A DNA stretch of 64,000 bases. It comes from Anaspis maculata. Lineage: Eukaryota; Arthropoda; Insecta; Coleoptera; Scraptiidae. The position numbers were made by a program, and so were the translations under genes. The notes under the pieces are model-generated. The model saw only the letters and a program-made list of their open reading frames with translations. It had not been told where the DNA came from and made no database searches. Below are positions 45,603-56,875 of this stretch, in pieces; the first letter of the stretch is position 1, and each line of letters opens with the position of its first letter. Location of the stretch: assembly GCA_949128115.1 (NCBI GenBank), contig OX421964.1, forward strand, positions 53,748,601-53,812,600, written 5' to 3'.

Positions 45603-46354
45603 CGAGTCCGTGCAGAAATTAAGACGCTGTACTCCTTCTCGAGAATTGAAACAAGAGTCTTGGAACTTTTTCCCGATTAATAGCTGATGTCCCCAAGGGT
45701 GGCCAATGGGCACTATTTTTGTTATCCATACATCGTTATCATTATTCTCAAAAAACAGAGATCTCCTGTGCACATCGATGAAGTTGAACTTCTCCTCGGG
45801 AAATAAAGCTACAGCCCTTGAAGATTGAACTTTATCCGGTGGATAGCTTAGGTCCTCAAGGACCAAATAGGCAGGTTGGCTTTCATAATTCGGCCGCCAT
45901 CTTGGCTGCCATACTGAAATTTCTTATTAGTGGAACGATTGTCATGAAACTTGAAACTTACCCTTGTCTAGTACGATCATTCTTATTTTCAAGCCAAATT
46001 TCATGATTGCCCCACCATCTTGGCCGCCATATTGAAATCTCTTATAAGTGGAAGGATTTTCATGAAACTTGAGAGTTACGCTTGTCTCGTACGATCATTC
46101 CTATTTTCAAGCTGAGTTTCATAATTCTGCCGCCATCTTGGCTGCCATATTGAAATCTCTTGTTAGTGGAACGATTTTCATGAAACTTGGAACTTACCCT
46201 TGTCTAGTACGATCATTTTGATTTTCAAGCCGAATTTCATGATTCTGTCGATATTTTGGCCGCCATATTGCAATTTTTTGCCCAAGACGGTAGAACCCTA
46301 ATCACTTAACATTTTGCGTTCACTAATCCTCCAAAAAGGAAGTGCGCTACTGAG
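44368..46354. repeat. Left arm of 2-kb inverted repeat
   Basis: It starts ATTTTTAGCGCACTTCTCC and, after the hAT insertion, resumes at about 47623 and ends GAGGCATATTCGCTTGTT (47652). It contains, in order: a (GTCC)n run (44415-44511); two diverged direct repeats of about 350 bp (44550-44885 and 44950-45275, each with GGGTAGCTCATG and ACGGCTCGGC); a (CTGT)n run (45570-45602); and about three and a half tandem units of about 112 bp (45885-46290) built on GCCGCCATCTTGGC and TAGTACGATCATT. The right arm repeats all of this in reverse. Confidence 0.8.
44415..44511. repeat. (GTCC)n microsatellite
   Basis: About 24 uninterrupted GTCC units. The right-arm counterpart (about 52480-52504) has only about five, so the tract has expanded or contracted since the arms duplicated. 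Overlapping open frames are artefacts. Confidence 0.95.
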
Positions 46355-47614
46355 CATGGGCGCCCGGAGGGGGGGGCAAGGGGGGGCACTTGCCCCCCCC
46401 TGGCTCCGGAGCAGCTGAATAAATTCTTCCTTACGAAAAAAAAAATTTTTTCGAGAAAGGAAAAAAAAATTCATATTCGAAAGAAAAAACTTTGAGAAGG
46501 TAATTTACATTTTTTTGAATTGTTAGAGCAATTTGAAATTTCATTAGGCTTCTACCTAAATTAGATAGCTACCCGTAAAGTCATAAAATAGGTAGATAGG
46601 TAGGTAGGTAGGTAACGATCTGCAATTTGTGCATTCCAGCTACCAGCTCCACTGCCCAATATAGGGTGAAATAATTATGTTATTTTACGTGTTTGTTGTG
46701 TTGATACATAAGATATAAAGACTTTTATATAAGCTGTATATGGATTTTACAGTTTATGTACTTAATTTGACACTTGTCAAAATAACCTCAAAAACTACAA
46801 CATTTTCACAATTTGCACTGAAACAAACACGTAAAATGTTGTACAACACTCGTGGCTTGTTACACAAGATACTTTCCGACACTCAGCCTCTTACAGAACT
46901 CGGGCTGCGCCCTCGTTCTGCAAATTTCGGCTTCGTGTCTGAAAACCACTTATGTAACAGCCAACTCGTATCGTAAACTACTATTTTCCGTTTGGAAAGG
47001 ACCCTAGAAGACTTCAATTCGCGTTTTCCTAAACCTAATAGGTAATCGTTAAAGACAGCAAAACAAAGCAATACTTGAAATTTTCTGAACCTCTGGTTTA
47101 AAGCACCAGGGGTTTTTTCAACATAATGAACGAGTGTAACAATTGACCTACCTATATCAATCATAGCAATACTTGAAATTTTCTGAACCTCTGCCTCTGG
47201 TTTAAAACACAAGGGGTTTCTTTTAACATAATGAACGAGTGTAACAATTGACCTCTATATCAATCATGGCAATAATTGAAATTTTCTAAACCTCTGGTTT
47301 AAAACACTAGGGGTTTTTTCAAGATAATGAACGAGTGTAACTATTGACCTGGCTATTTTGAAGTAAATTTTTATACATTTTGTACAAAATTACAAATTTT
47401 AATAAATTTCTCTAAAGTTAAGTTCAATTTTCAAATATATTTCCTTATTTTTCGCACAATAATTATTATCACCATTATTATTATTATTATTCGAAAAAAT
47501 TTTCACCTGCGGCGCTAATCTAAAGGACTTCGCAAATTAGGCCAGGTAGGTATGTGACGTTCTCTAACTGAAGCTATTTGCCCCCCCCTGACAAAAATCC
47601 TGCGGGCGCCCATG
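46355..47614. mobile_element. Non-autonomous hAT-like transposon
   Basis: 1,260 bp flanked by an 8-bp duplication, CTACTGAG (46347-46354 and 47615-47622). The ends are CATGGGCGCCCG and its complement CGGGCGCCCATG, with G-runs and TTGCCCCCCC just inside both. The 8-bp duplication and GC-rich CA...TG ends indicate the hAT superfamily. No transposase frame. Inside, a unit of about 100 bp (starting GCAATACTTGAAATTTTCTG) is repeated three times (47068-47360). The right arm of the enclosing inverted repeat has the empty site at about 50613-50620. Confidence 0.85.
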
Positions 47615-47652
47615 CTACTGAGCCTCATGCCCATGAGGCATATTCGCTTGTT

Positions 47653-49833
47653 GCTTTTGCGTGTGATTAGGGCTCGTTGATAAGAGGCGTCATGCCACTG
47701 AGCTTAGAGCCCAGTAATTAGATCCATTTTTTGTATAGGCCGGTTAGTCGCCTCACTATTATTATTATAGCCACCACAGTTGCGGCATACGGCCCTGTTC
47801 AGCATAGGATTTTCAGATATACCCTCAACAGGCATCACAAACAGTCGTGGCATGGTTGTGTGGCTTTGCATGTTTCATATCATGATAAATTCGCACAAAT
47901 ACACATACTCGCGTCTCGCCTCCGGCTACGCGAATGCTGCTTTAAATTTTTATGAAACTGCCTCAACAGATGGACGGATTCCGGAGAATCTGGGCGCAGC
48001 CCAGTCACCTCCGGGCATTTCAGATCCCACGCCGATATCCAGCGAATAACTTATTGAAAAAATCATTGCGAGCACAGGGTGTCCGCGAATGGACGCGCAA
48101 GAAATTGCAAGCATATGCGAGATTTCTCTTCACCTTACCTGTGGGACAGGTTTTATTGCATTCAAGTTTATGTCTTCAGGTGGGCTTGATTCGATGGTAT
48201 GCTTATGAAATGTTGCGTGACAATTTAGTTCCCAAACAGAACGTGATCAACCGGACTGTTCAACTGACACAGACCTTACTCATCAGTCTCAGAATACTGA
48301 AACTACTTCCCTTGATGCTACCACAATGGACCGAAACTGCTTGTTATTTATTGCGACTTGGGCCGTCTGAAGGTGCTGTGCTGATTTGACTTTTCAAAAA
48401 TCTGAAAAACTATTGATTCTACGGTATATCTCGCGTAGATGGTTGATCCCCTGAAGTGGTCGTGATTTCGCAGCCTGCGGATTCCTGGACTGCGTTTGCC
48501 TGGGTCCGGCCCTGGTCGGATGCCCTGTCACATGATCTAAGTTATATGGCAACTGCACTGCCAGCAACAAGCGAAGCAAGCCTTTCAATATGCAAGAAAA
48601 ATAAATCTCCACGCTCCTCCGAGCCTTAGCGAGCTTTATAATTAGTGGTTTTTAAACAATGCCCGTGATTCTTTCTCTGTCGCCACGGAGGAGGCTCCGC
48701 GAAGCCATCGCCAGGCGTTCATGTCGCCATGCTTTTGTTTTCTTTTAATAGTCTCGCATTTTATTTTCGGGTATAGGTACATTTTTTTATCTCTTCGAGC
48801 GCAGCTCAGTTTGCGAGCAGACGACGGTCCCACCACGCAGAGATAAATTAATTAAATTATATGGAGAAACGAAGAGGACGCGACGGCGAAGGTGGAAAAA
48901 AAAACAACGACCAATGGGACATCCTTTTCCAATCTGTGCGTGCATTTCACTTTCATTTGGATAGCAACTTTTGGCAACGACAAGATTAAAGTTTAATTAA
49001 TTTGACGAAGTTCAATGAATTTTCAGTTTTAAAGCGTAGTAGGTACATTTGCAATTCACCCATGCGTGTCGTCGTAAAAACCGAGGCAAAAACACAATAA
49101 CATGATACAAAAACAAATTGAAGGAGGCCTGGAGCGAGTTTTAGAGCGCTAATGAATAAGTTAACGATGATTTCCTGCATTCTCAAGAATTCCTGGTCAA
49201 ATTGGAATATGTAATCAAAAGAACAGATGACAATCTTATTCCGTACTACCGACCAACTCCGCCAAAAAAGGCCTCAATTTGAATAAGTAAAATTATATTT
49301 TCTCATTGGTATTGCTTCCTAGGCTGGGTCTGAAGTGACTGTGGAGTTGCAGGGTGCTTTCAAAGTTTGTTCAAAGTTTCTATTAAGTCAAGGACATCAA
49401 CTGAAAAGAGCCTGTATAGAGCTCCATTATAGACATGCTCCATTATAGAAATTTCAAATAGTCCAAAGTCTGGCGGGGAATATCCACGTATTTAGGTATA
49501 CAAAACGTAGTTCTGCGGAATTCGCATTACACCTCCTGTTTCCATCCCAGTTCAATCCAGTAAAAACATGAAGGGAATGAAGTAAAACCAGGAAATCAGC
49601 AAAATAAATATGAAAGGAATGGAATAAAAATGCAGGAAGTCTGCAAAGTTGCGTATTATCTAGATTTTGGATATATTACCCACATTCTGGAAAAATGATG
49701 TGTAACTATATTTGTCACTCACTATCTCTCAATGTTGAAAAAAACTAAAAAGGTGTTAGTGATCGGGTTCTGTGTCAATTGAAATTAAAGCATTTGTGGA
49801 CTTATGTACTTATACTCCTTTCTAGTGAGGAGG
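47653..49833. other. Spacer of the 2-kb inverted repeat, left part
   Basis: Unique-looking sequence with a 145-codon frame (47952-48389, plus) that has no recognisable domain or codon signature. The G/C-rich segment at 48440-48540 has no feature I can name. Confidence 0.4.
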
Positions 49834-50241
49834 GCGTAGCGTGTAGTAGGCCGCTCCAGTCGGGTGATAACTCGACTGCAGCAACGTTGGCCGCTGCCAA
49901 GAGTTGGATGGGCGACTAGGTGTCTTTCATTTGATTCGAAGCCGGTCTGGAACGAGGAGGACTCGGGTGGTCTTAGGCAAACCCCCCGAGTATACATGCC
50001 TCCAGCCGGCGGTACGGCAATGTGTAGAGGATAACCGGCAGCGTGGTCGGGAGGCAGACGGAGTCAGGAATACCGGCGCAGGGAGCGAGGATGTATCCGA
50101 CATCCGCACCTGCAGTCCAGGCGTGGAAGACGGAGTCAAGGGCAACCGTGCGCTTGTCGGCCCCAGTACTTGGATGGACCGACCATCAAACATCCGAAAC
50201 CACATTGCGGCTCTGCGAGTCCGACTGGTCTGGGAGAGGGG
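49834..50241 (+). repeat. 5S-like dispersed repeat, copy 2
   Basis: Plus-strand copy of the family at 41330-41705. The segment GCAGCAACGTTGGCCGCTGCC followed by AGAGTTGGATGGGCGAC resembles the 3' half of 5S rRNA (GCAGCGTCGGGCGCG...TTGGATGGGTGACC). Downstream blocks AGGATAACCGGCAGCGTGG and CACATTGCGGCTC are shared with copy 1. A 5S-derived SINE is plausible; a tail or target duplication was not found. Confidence 0.6.
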
Positions 50242-50581
50242 TACAATGAGCCCAATAATGAGGCCTACGTGCCAGGTGAAACTGTGTCCCATCGACTCCC
50301 CAAATGGAATCTAGAATCCAGACTCCTTTCTAGTACTCTTACTACGTGGTATATTTCTGCATACTTTCGAATGCGTTCAAGTTGCAGACGTTTTGTAGGG
50401 ACTGTATATCTCGAATGATTGAAGGTGATTGACACACACAGAACTTGATCACCAACGCCTTTTCGTTTTGTCTCCAATGGAGACCTATCATCACCGTATT
50501 TTACTGTATGTCGAAGATAGGACTTGTCTTTGTGCAGGACACAAATAACTTGTAGGTAGATGATTTTGGACAGAATGACTA

Positions 50582-51358
50582 AACAAGCGAATATGCCTCA
50601 TAGGCATGAGGCTCAGTAGCGCACTTCCTTTTTGGAGGATTAGTGAACGCAAGATGTTAAGTGATTAGGGTTCTACCGTCTTGGGCAAAAAATTGCAATA
50701 TGGCGGCCAAAATATCGACAGAATCATGAAATTCGGCTTGAAAATCAAAATGATCGTACTAGACAAGGGTAAGTTAAAAGTTTCATGAAAATCGTTCCAC
50801 TAACAAGAGATTTCAATATGGCGGCCAAGATGGCGGCAGAATTATGAAACTCAGCTTGAAAATAGGAATGATCGTACGAGACAAGCGTAACTCTCAAGTT
50901 TCATGAAAATCTTTCCACTTATAAGAGATTTCAATATGGCGGCCAAGATGGTGGGGCAATCATAAAATTTGGCTTGAAAATAAGAATGATCATACTAGAC
51001 AAGGGTGAGTTTCAAGTTTCAATCGTTCCACTAATAAGAAATTTCAATATGGCAGCCAAGATGGCGGCCGAATTATGAAAGCCAACCTGCCTATTTGGTC
51101 CTTGAGGACCTAAGCTATCCACCGGATAAAGTTCAATCTTCAACGGCTGTAGCTTTATTTCCCGAGGAGAAGTTCAACTTCATCGAAGTGCACAGGAGAT
51201 CTCTGTTTTTTGAGAATAATGATAACGATGTATGGATAACAAAAATAGTGCCCATTGGCCACCCTTGGAGACATCAGCTATTAATCGGAAAAAAGTTCCA
51301 AGACTCTTGTTTCAATTCTCGAGAAGGAGTACAGCGTCTTAATTTCTGCACGGACTCG

Positions 51359-51421
<63 letters not shown>

Positions 51422-52553
51422 CGGCCACATAAGCGTCATTCTGTTACTTATATAAAAAAATGTGCTCCAACTGATTTCGACCTCCTGAACACGAATATCG
51501 GGTTCACTTTTGAATTGGAACATTTCTTTTTTATCGAAAAACCGAAAAAATGGTAGCCTTGTCACATGATTTTTAGTGATACCTACCTACTTTTTTTTTG
51601 TTATTGAGCGAACATGTTTCGTAATTTGAGTGCCATTATCCTTCAGGTACCTAGTATTGGCTATTTCAAAATGTTCAATTACTATTTCGGCACGTCTGAT
51701 TTTAAATTTGTAGGGTCGTGTAATATGCGCCGAGCCGTGGCTTTGCGGCCGTTTTCAAAAATCGATAACAATTGACCTAACGGTCGGATCGAAGTGGGGT
51801 TTTTGTCAAAAGAAAGTTCAAATTGTTCTCTAAATATAATGCCGTACATGCAGTGATGTATTTCATTAAGAAATTGTAGTTGCCTGCATATCGCAACTTT
51901 CTACATTTTACCGCGAATGCCAGCACTTGATCGGCGAAGCCGCCCTACACCAAAATGTTATTTTTGTAATTGTTCATGATTATTTCGGCAACATTTCTCT
52001 TGATTCGCGTACCAAGGCCATGAGCTACCCATTCGAGTTGAAATATTTTCTGTGTTGAATTTCGTTTTGTTCGGAGGAAAGGATATCAAGCACCAGCAAG
52101 CAACGAATAAATCATTTGCGGCCGAGCCGTAGTTTCGGAGTCATGTTCAAAAATTAATAACTACTAATCGGCACCTTGCACCGATGTGAAATTTTCATTA
52201 AAATAAAGTTCAAATCATCCTCTAAATATAACTCCGCATATGTATTATGGTAAAATGATAAGATCGGGTACTTCCTCGCATGTGATAACTTTCGAGATCA
52301 GGCCGGCTTCTGAAATGCAGCATTCAACGGCGATGCCGCGTCACACTAAATTGTTATTATTGTCATTGTTTATTATTATTTCGTCAAGATTTTTCTTGGT
52401 TCGGGATACAAGGTCAAGAGCTACCCAATGGAGTAAAAATTTTTCGCAAAAACCTTTTCGTCTAGGACTAGATGCGGGGACGGACGGACGGACGGACGGA
52501 CGGACAAAGCGAGGACAAAAGCGCCTTCCCGTTTGGAGAAGTGCGCTAAAAAT
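50582..52553. repeat. Right arm of 2-kb inverted repeat
   Basis: The reverse complement of 44368-46354 plus 47623-47652, without the hAT insertion. It begins AACAAGCGAATATGCCTCAT, passes GGCTCAGTAGCGCACTTCC, holds the 112-bp tandem units, a (CAGA)n run (51360-51419) and a short (GGAC)n run, and ends GAAGTGCGCTAAAAAT. The arms differ mainly in microsatellite length and single bases. Confidence 0.85.
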
Positions 52554-52870
52554 GGAGCGACTAGATCTGAAAATGAATGTAGGTACTGTGCAAAATCGAG
52601 AGGGAAGACTGTGGAAGCCCCAGTGACTTATGAAGTTGGGTGGAGCGGGTGGATAAGTTCATCTATGTTTAAGGAAAGTTGAGGAATAATAAGAGTCACA
52701 TGAGGATCATGAGATGCATGCCAGAATAAGGAGAGAGGATGAGAAGTGTCTTGAGGCCGATTCAGTTGTACGAAAGCATCAAGCATTATGGCGGCTTGAA
52801 GGCATGGATTTTACGGGAAGAAAGATGTGACTGATGAAAATTACAAATTGTAGAAAGAAGTGCAGAATGG

Positions 52871-53942
52871 TATACAGAGGGGTGCATAAAAAACGGCCAC
52901 CGCTGTAGCATCGTTATTCCTTATCCGATCTTCAAAATTCAAAAACCTGTTTAAATGGTGTAATGTCTCCTATAACTCGACAGTAAAAAATATTTTTTCT
53001 ATCATGATGCTTCTGAGCACTGACAATCAACTTTTGTTTTTCAAATGACAACTATATTTTTTTAATTCATTTTTGGATTCCTTACGCTTATCTGAATATA
53101 ATGATGCATCAATATCACCCTTTTTGTTATCAAACACGAAGAAAAAAAAATTAAACTGCGAAATTTTTACACATCACAGTAGCATCAAAACACCCACGAT
53201 ATGCACATAATCCGGTAGGCTGAGTGCAAAATGATGTTCAAAAGCATAAAGTAGGTCAGGCGTTTGGTATTTGAAAACGTAAATGTCAAAATGTTTTCTA
53301 TTTAGTTCAAAAAAAGGCCCGTCTCTAAGACGTCTTTATTCTCTATTTTCAGCTCACTGTTTTATATCTTCCTGAGTATGTATTGTGGCCCGTCAGGAAA
53401 AAACGTCTTATTGATTCTTTATTTCAACAGCACATACCCACCTGAAAGATATAAAATAATAAACTTGAAATATAGAATAAACAAGTCTTAGAGACGGACA
53501 GCTTTTTTTGAGCTAGAAAACATTTTGACATTTACGTTTTCAAATACCAAACGCCTGACCTACTTTATGCTTTTGAACATCATTTTGCACCCAGCCAACC
53601 GGATTGCGTGCATATCGTGGGTGTTTTGATGCTACTGTGATGTGTAAAAATTTCGCAGTTCAATTTTTTATCTTCGTGTTTGATAACAAAAAAGGTGATA
53701 TTGATGCATCCTTATATCCAGATAAGCGTAAGGAATCCAAAAATAAATTAAAAAAATATAGTTGTCATTTGAAAAACAAAAGTTGACTATCAGTGCTCAG
53801 AAGCATCATGATAGAAAAAATATTTTTTACTGTCGAGTCATAGATGACATTACACCATTTGAACTGGTTTTTGAATTTTGAAGATCGTATGAGGCATAAC
53901 GATGCTACAGCGGTGGCCGTTTTTTATGCACCCCTCTGTATA
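52871..53942. mobile_element. Foldback element with TATACAGAGGGGTGCA ends
   Basis: TATACAGAGGGGTGCATAAA faces TTTATGCACCCCTCTGTATA. Arms of about 500 bp pair almost continuously, for instance CTTTATGCTTTTGAACATCA and GGTGTTTTGATGCTACTGTG. The centre (about 53380-53450) is unpaired. Non-coding. Confidence 0.85.
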
Positions 53943-55741
53943 ATGAACGACTCTTTGTGTCAATCTGCACGGCAAAAGGGTCTTGTGCTGGTCTGGAGGA
54001 CACATCAGAAGAGTGAGTATCATTATAGGTAGTATCATGAGGACCTGAGGGCAACAGCGCCAGCGCCGAGATGAGGTCGTTGCTGTTGGTGGTAAGTACT
54101 TTTTGGCAGATTAATGTGGCGGTCATCTCTTGAAGTCGCAATAAAAATTTCGCATTATCGCAATACCGCGCGATTCGAAGATAACATCGAAGATTACCGG
54201 CGACCGCTGGCATTCCGTATTTGTACTCGTCGCCATTGTCCGCGTGTGTTACATTTATATTTAGGTTTTCTTACATTGCTTTGTTATAAGCAATTTATTG
54301 GATTATTCAAGTGCAAAGTACCAAATACACCGATCTTTACCCGCAATAAGGCACAGTACTCACCATTGTTTGCCGATCTGGTCGATGATAAATCCTCTGG
54401 CAAATGCTCAATTTGCATTGTGCAGGCGTCGCGGGACTCGATTAAAACCATAGGGAACAAAAAGAAGATGAAGGAGGCCTCTGTGGATGGAAGAGTGGAA
54501 CGGAGGAAAAGAGCTGTAGTAGGTATGTGCATCACAGTCTGGCCTTGAGAAGACGCGTCCCTAAATATCCGGCACCGTGTGTTAATAAAACCCGAGATTT
54601 GGGGAAATAAATGAAAACACGTCTCCTCATTAAAATAAACACGCGGGATTCTAAAAATGCGGTGGGCCACAGTCGTTACGTTGGGTAAGGCTGTTTCCTC
54701 GTCGTCGCATGGCAGTGCTTATTTATAATACTCTTGAATTTATTTTCGTTTGATTTTTTCTTGTGCGTTAACACCTAACATGGTTACATTTGGTCGTGGG
54801 CAGAGGGCAGAAAGTATTTAGACATCGGCGTCAGTGACCGAGTTCTGTGTCAGATGTTGTTGACGCGCTCGGGGTTTTACAATCCCGATATACCTACGGA
54901 CAAAATTTAACGATATCAAGCGGTCAGTTGTTGCGCAACTGCCATCGTTTTATAAATTATTATGACCTTTTCTCATATCCGATATTACGGGATTGGGGAC
55001 ACACGAGAAGGGTCTCCTACGCACACATCTGCCGCCCCCCTCGAGCGCGGCATCCTATACCTGGTATAATCCCTGGCATATTTAGGACACAATAGCCGCA
55101 ATGATGACATTACAATGACATAAATATAGACGTTGTTTGTCTTCAAATATATCGGCCCGTATTATACTCAGGGGCTTGGAGCAGTGCCTATGCGGTCAGG
55201 TAAGGATAAATATCTCGTATTACACATTGCGTCGTCTTGGATTGTGCATTCTCAAAAGGAGAGCGGGCGCATTGAAAAGGGACCACGCGGGGACAAATTT
55301 GTTGCGGTAAAACTAAAGAAAGGAAATAGCTCCGAAACGACGAACCCCAGTATGTGCGTAATCACTCCGTTATTTGCGGTTTATTTCCACCCAAGTGCGT
55401 TTGAGATTTTATCAAAACGAGATGACAATAATCTTTCGTTTGTTGTGTCCGCAAGCTTGACCCGAAGGATATGACAAAATTGGCCACTTTAGTCGCTTTC
55501 AGCGTTGAATGAATACCTGTTCCTGAGCAGTAGAGTAGATTACCCAACAAAATAACAAAATCTCCAAAACAAAACCCGAGACAAAACCCTTACCTACGGG
55601 ATTTTCCATCAAGACCAAAAATATCCAAATCCAAAATCAGCATAAAAAATTGATGGTGTCACACTTAGCGAACACATTGAATACCAATTTATAATAGAAA
55701 CAAACGGTTACTTGCCTCAGCGTTGAAAATTTTTACAAATT
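53943..55741. other. Intergenic or spalt 5' region, no gene recognised
   Basis: Frames of 144 codons (54114, plus), 128 (54284, minus) and 113 (55133, plus) are open by chance as far as I can see: no domain, no splice context. No repeats found. Confidence 0.35.
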
Positions 55742-55892
55742 GTACACTCATCGCCCAATAAAAACGCGTACAGCTGTTGACGCGGAGTGTACTGAGTTTT
55801 TGACTTTTGGCATAACACCAAGCCAAAAATTACAAATGTCGGTACACTCCGCGTCAACAGCTGTAAGCGTTTTTATTGGACAATGACTGTAC
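55742..55892. mobile_element. Hairpin MITE
   Basis: CGTACAGCTGTTGACGCGGA and GTGTACTGAGTTTTT on the left; TCCGCGTCAACAGCTGTAAG and TTTTTATTGGACAATGA on the right. About 150 bp, stem almost perfect, loop around 55815. Confidence 0.8.
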
Positions 55893-56751
55893 CTATCTAT
55901 TAAAAAATACATATAGTCAGTTTTGTAAAATAGCACAGTGGGGTGGAAAACGAAAACGAAGTGAAAAAATATACCGGAAATTTACGCCAATGGATGATTT
56001 CGGGAAAAGTTGAAAGCTGAACAAAAGTGTGTGCCTAAAAATTATTTGTTCAAAATTTTTACATAATTGACCTGGGAAAGTTATATGACAGAAAGAAACG
56101 ATTTTCTACAGTCCCACTTTTGATACCCTGCTAAGTAATTGAAATACTTAATTCTTTATCTTTACTCAAAATAACATGCTCGCCAACTCAAATGGATCAC
56201 CTCAAAATTTCAGTCGTATCAACTGAATTTGTGGACCATAATTTATCATTTTTGATGTTTTTTTATAGGTCACTTATTGGACTATCACATGCCATTTTCG
56301 TAGGTACTGGACTGGCGCTCCGATAAGTTGTATTGTACAAGGCGCTCAATCAGGTATACTACAGTAACTAACAAGACTGAACAGCTTCCATTTCACTTTT
56401 TTTTTGCCTTTTCTATACATTATGGTTCATATGGGAGCCGTTATGTACCACTGGAGTCACTGGACGCCATAGAAATCGGGTCATTTGTCCTATGATTTAC
56501 ACAGTGGAAGCACCCTATCTCTATGGCGGCCAGTGTACAAGTTTTTTTTTTCAATGAAACTATACACTTTCACATATGATTTATGGTGAGAACCGCAACC
56601 CGGTATCTCAATTCTAACTGTGTTGAAAAAAAAATAAAACAAAACGCTGGTAGCGTCACTGTCGCTTATCTCCACTTTTCCGATACCGAGACACGCGCAT
56701 GCTGTGTTAGTTCCACGCGCAGCGCTTATGCCGTTACGCAAATTTCCAAAA

Positions 56752-56875
56752 TACCGTATGATCAAAAACTTTTCTACTTGCGGTAGGCTGTGGCCTGGTC
56801 ATTGGCAGGCAAACGAGGCTGATTTTGGCCAGGCCACAGCCTACCGCAAGTAGAAAAGTTTTTGATCGTACGGTA
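56752..56875. mobile_element. Near-perfect hairpin MITE
   Basis: TACCGTATGATCAAAAACTT followed by TTCTACTTGCGGTAGGCTGT pairs with its complement with only about two mismatches, giving a stem of about 52 bp and a 20-base loop. A transcript would be a pre-miRNA-like or hpRNA-like hairpin. Confidence 0.85.

Noticed and set aside
47952..48389. A 145-codon frame in the spacer of the inverted repeat
   Set aside because: Possible transposon protein remnant, but I find no transposase, reverse transcriptase or helicase motif in it.
51095..51556. A 153-codon frame, mirrored in part at 45534-45866
   Set aside because: It spans the (CAGA)n tract, and the other arm of the inverted repeat breaks or alters it. 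No domain. Repeat-derived.
54114..54548. A 144-codon plus-strand frame
   Set aside because: No domain, no splice context, and an opposing frame of similar length on the other strand.
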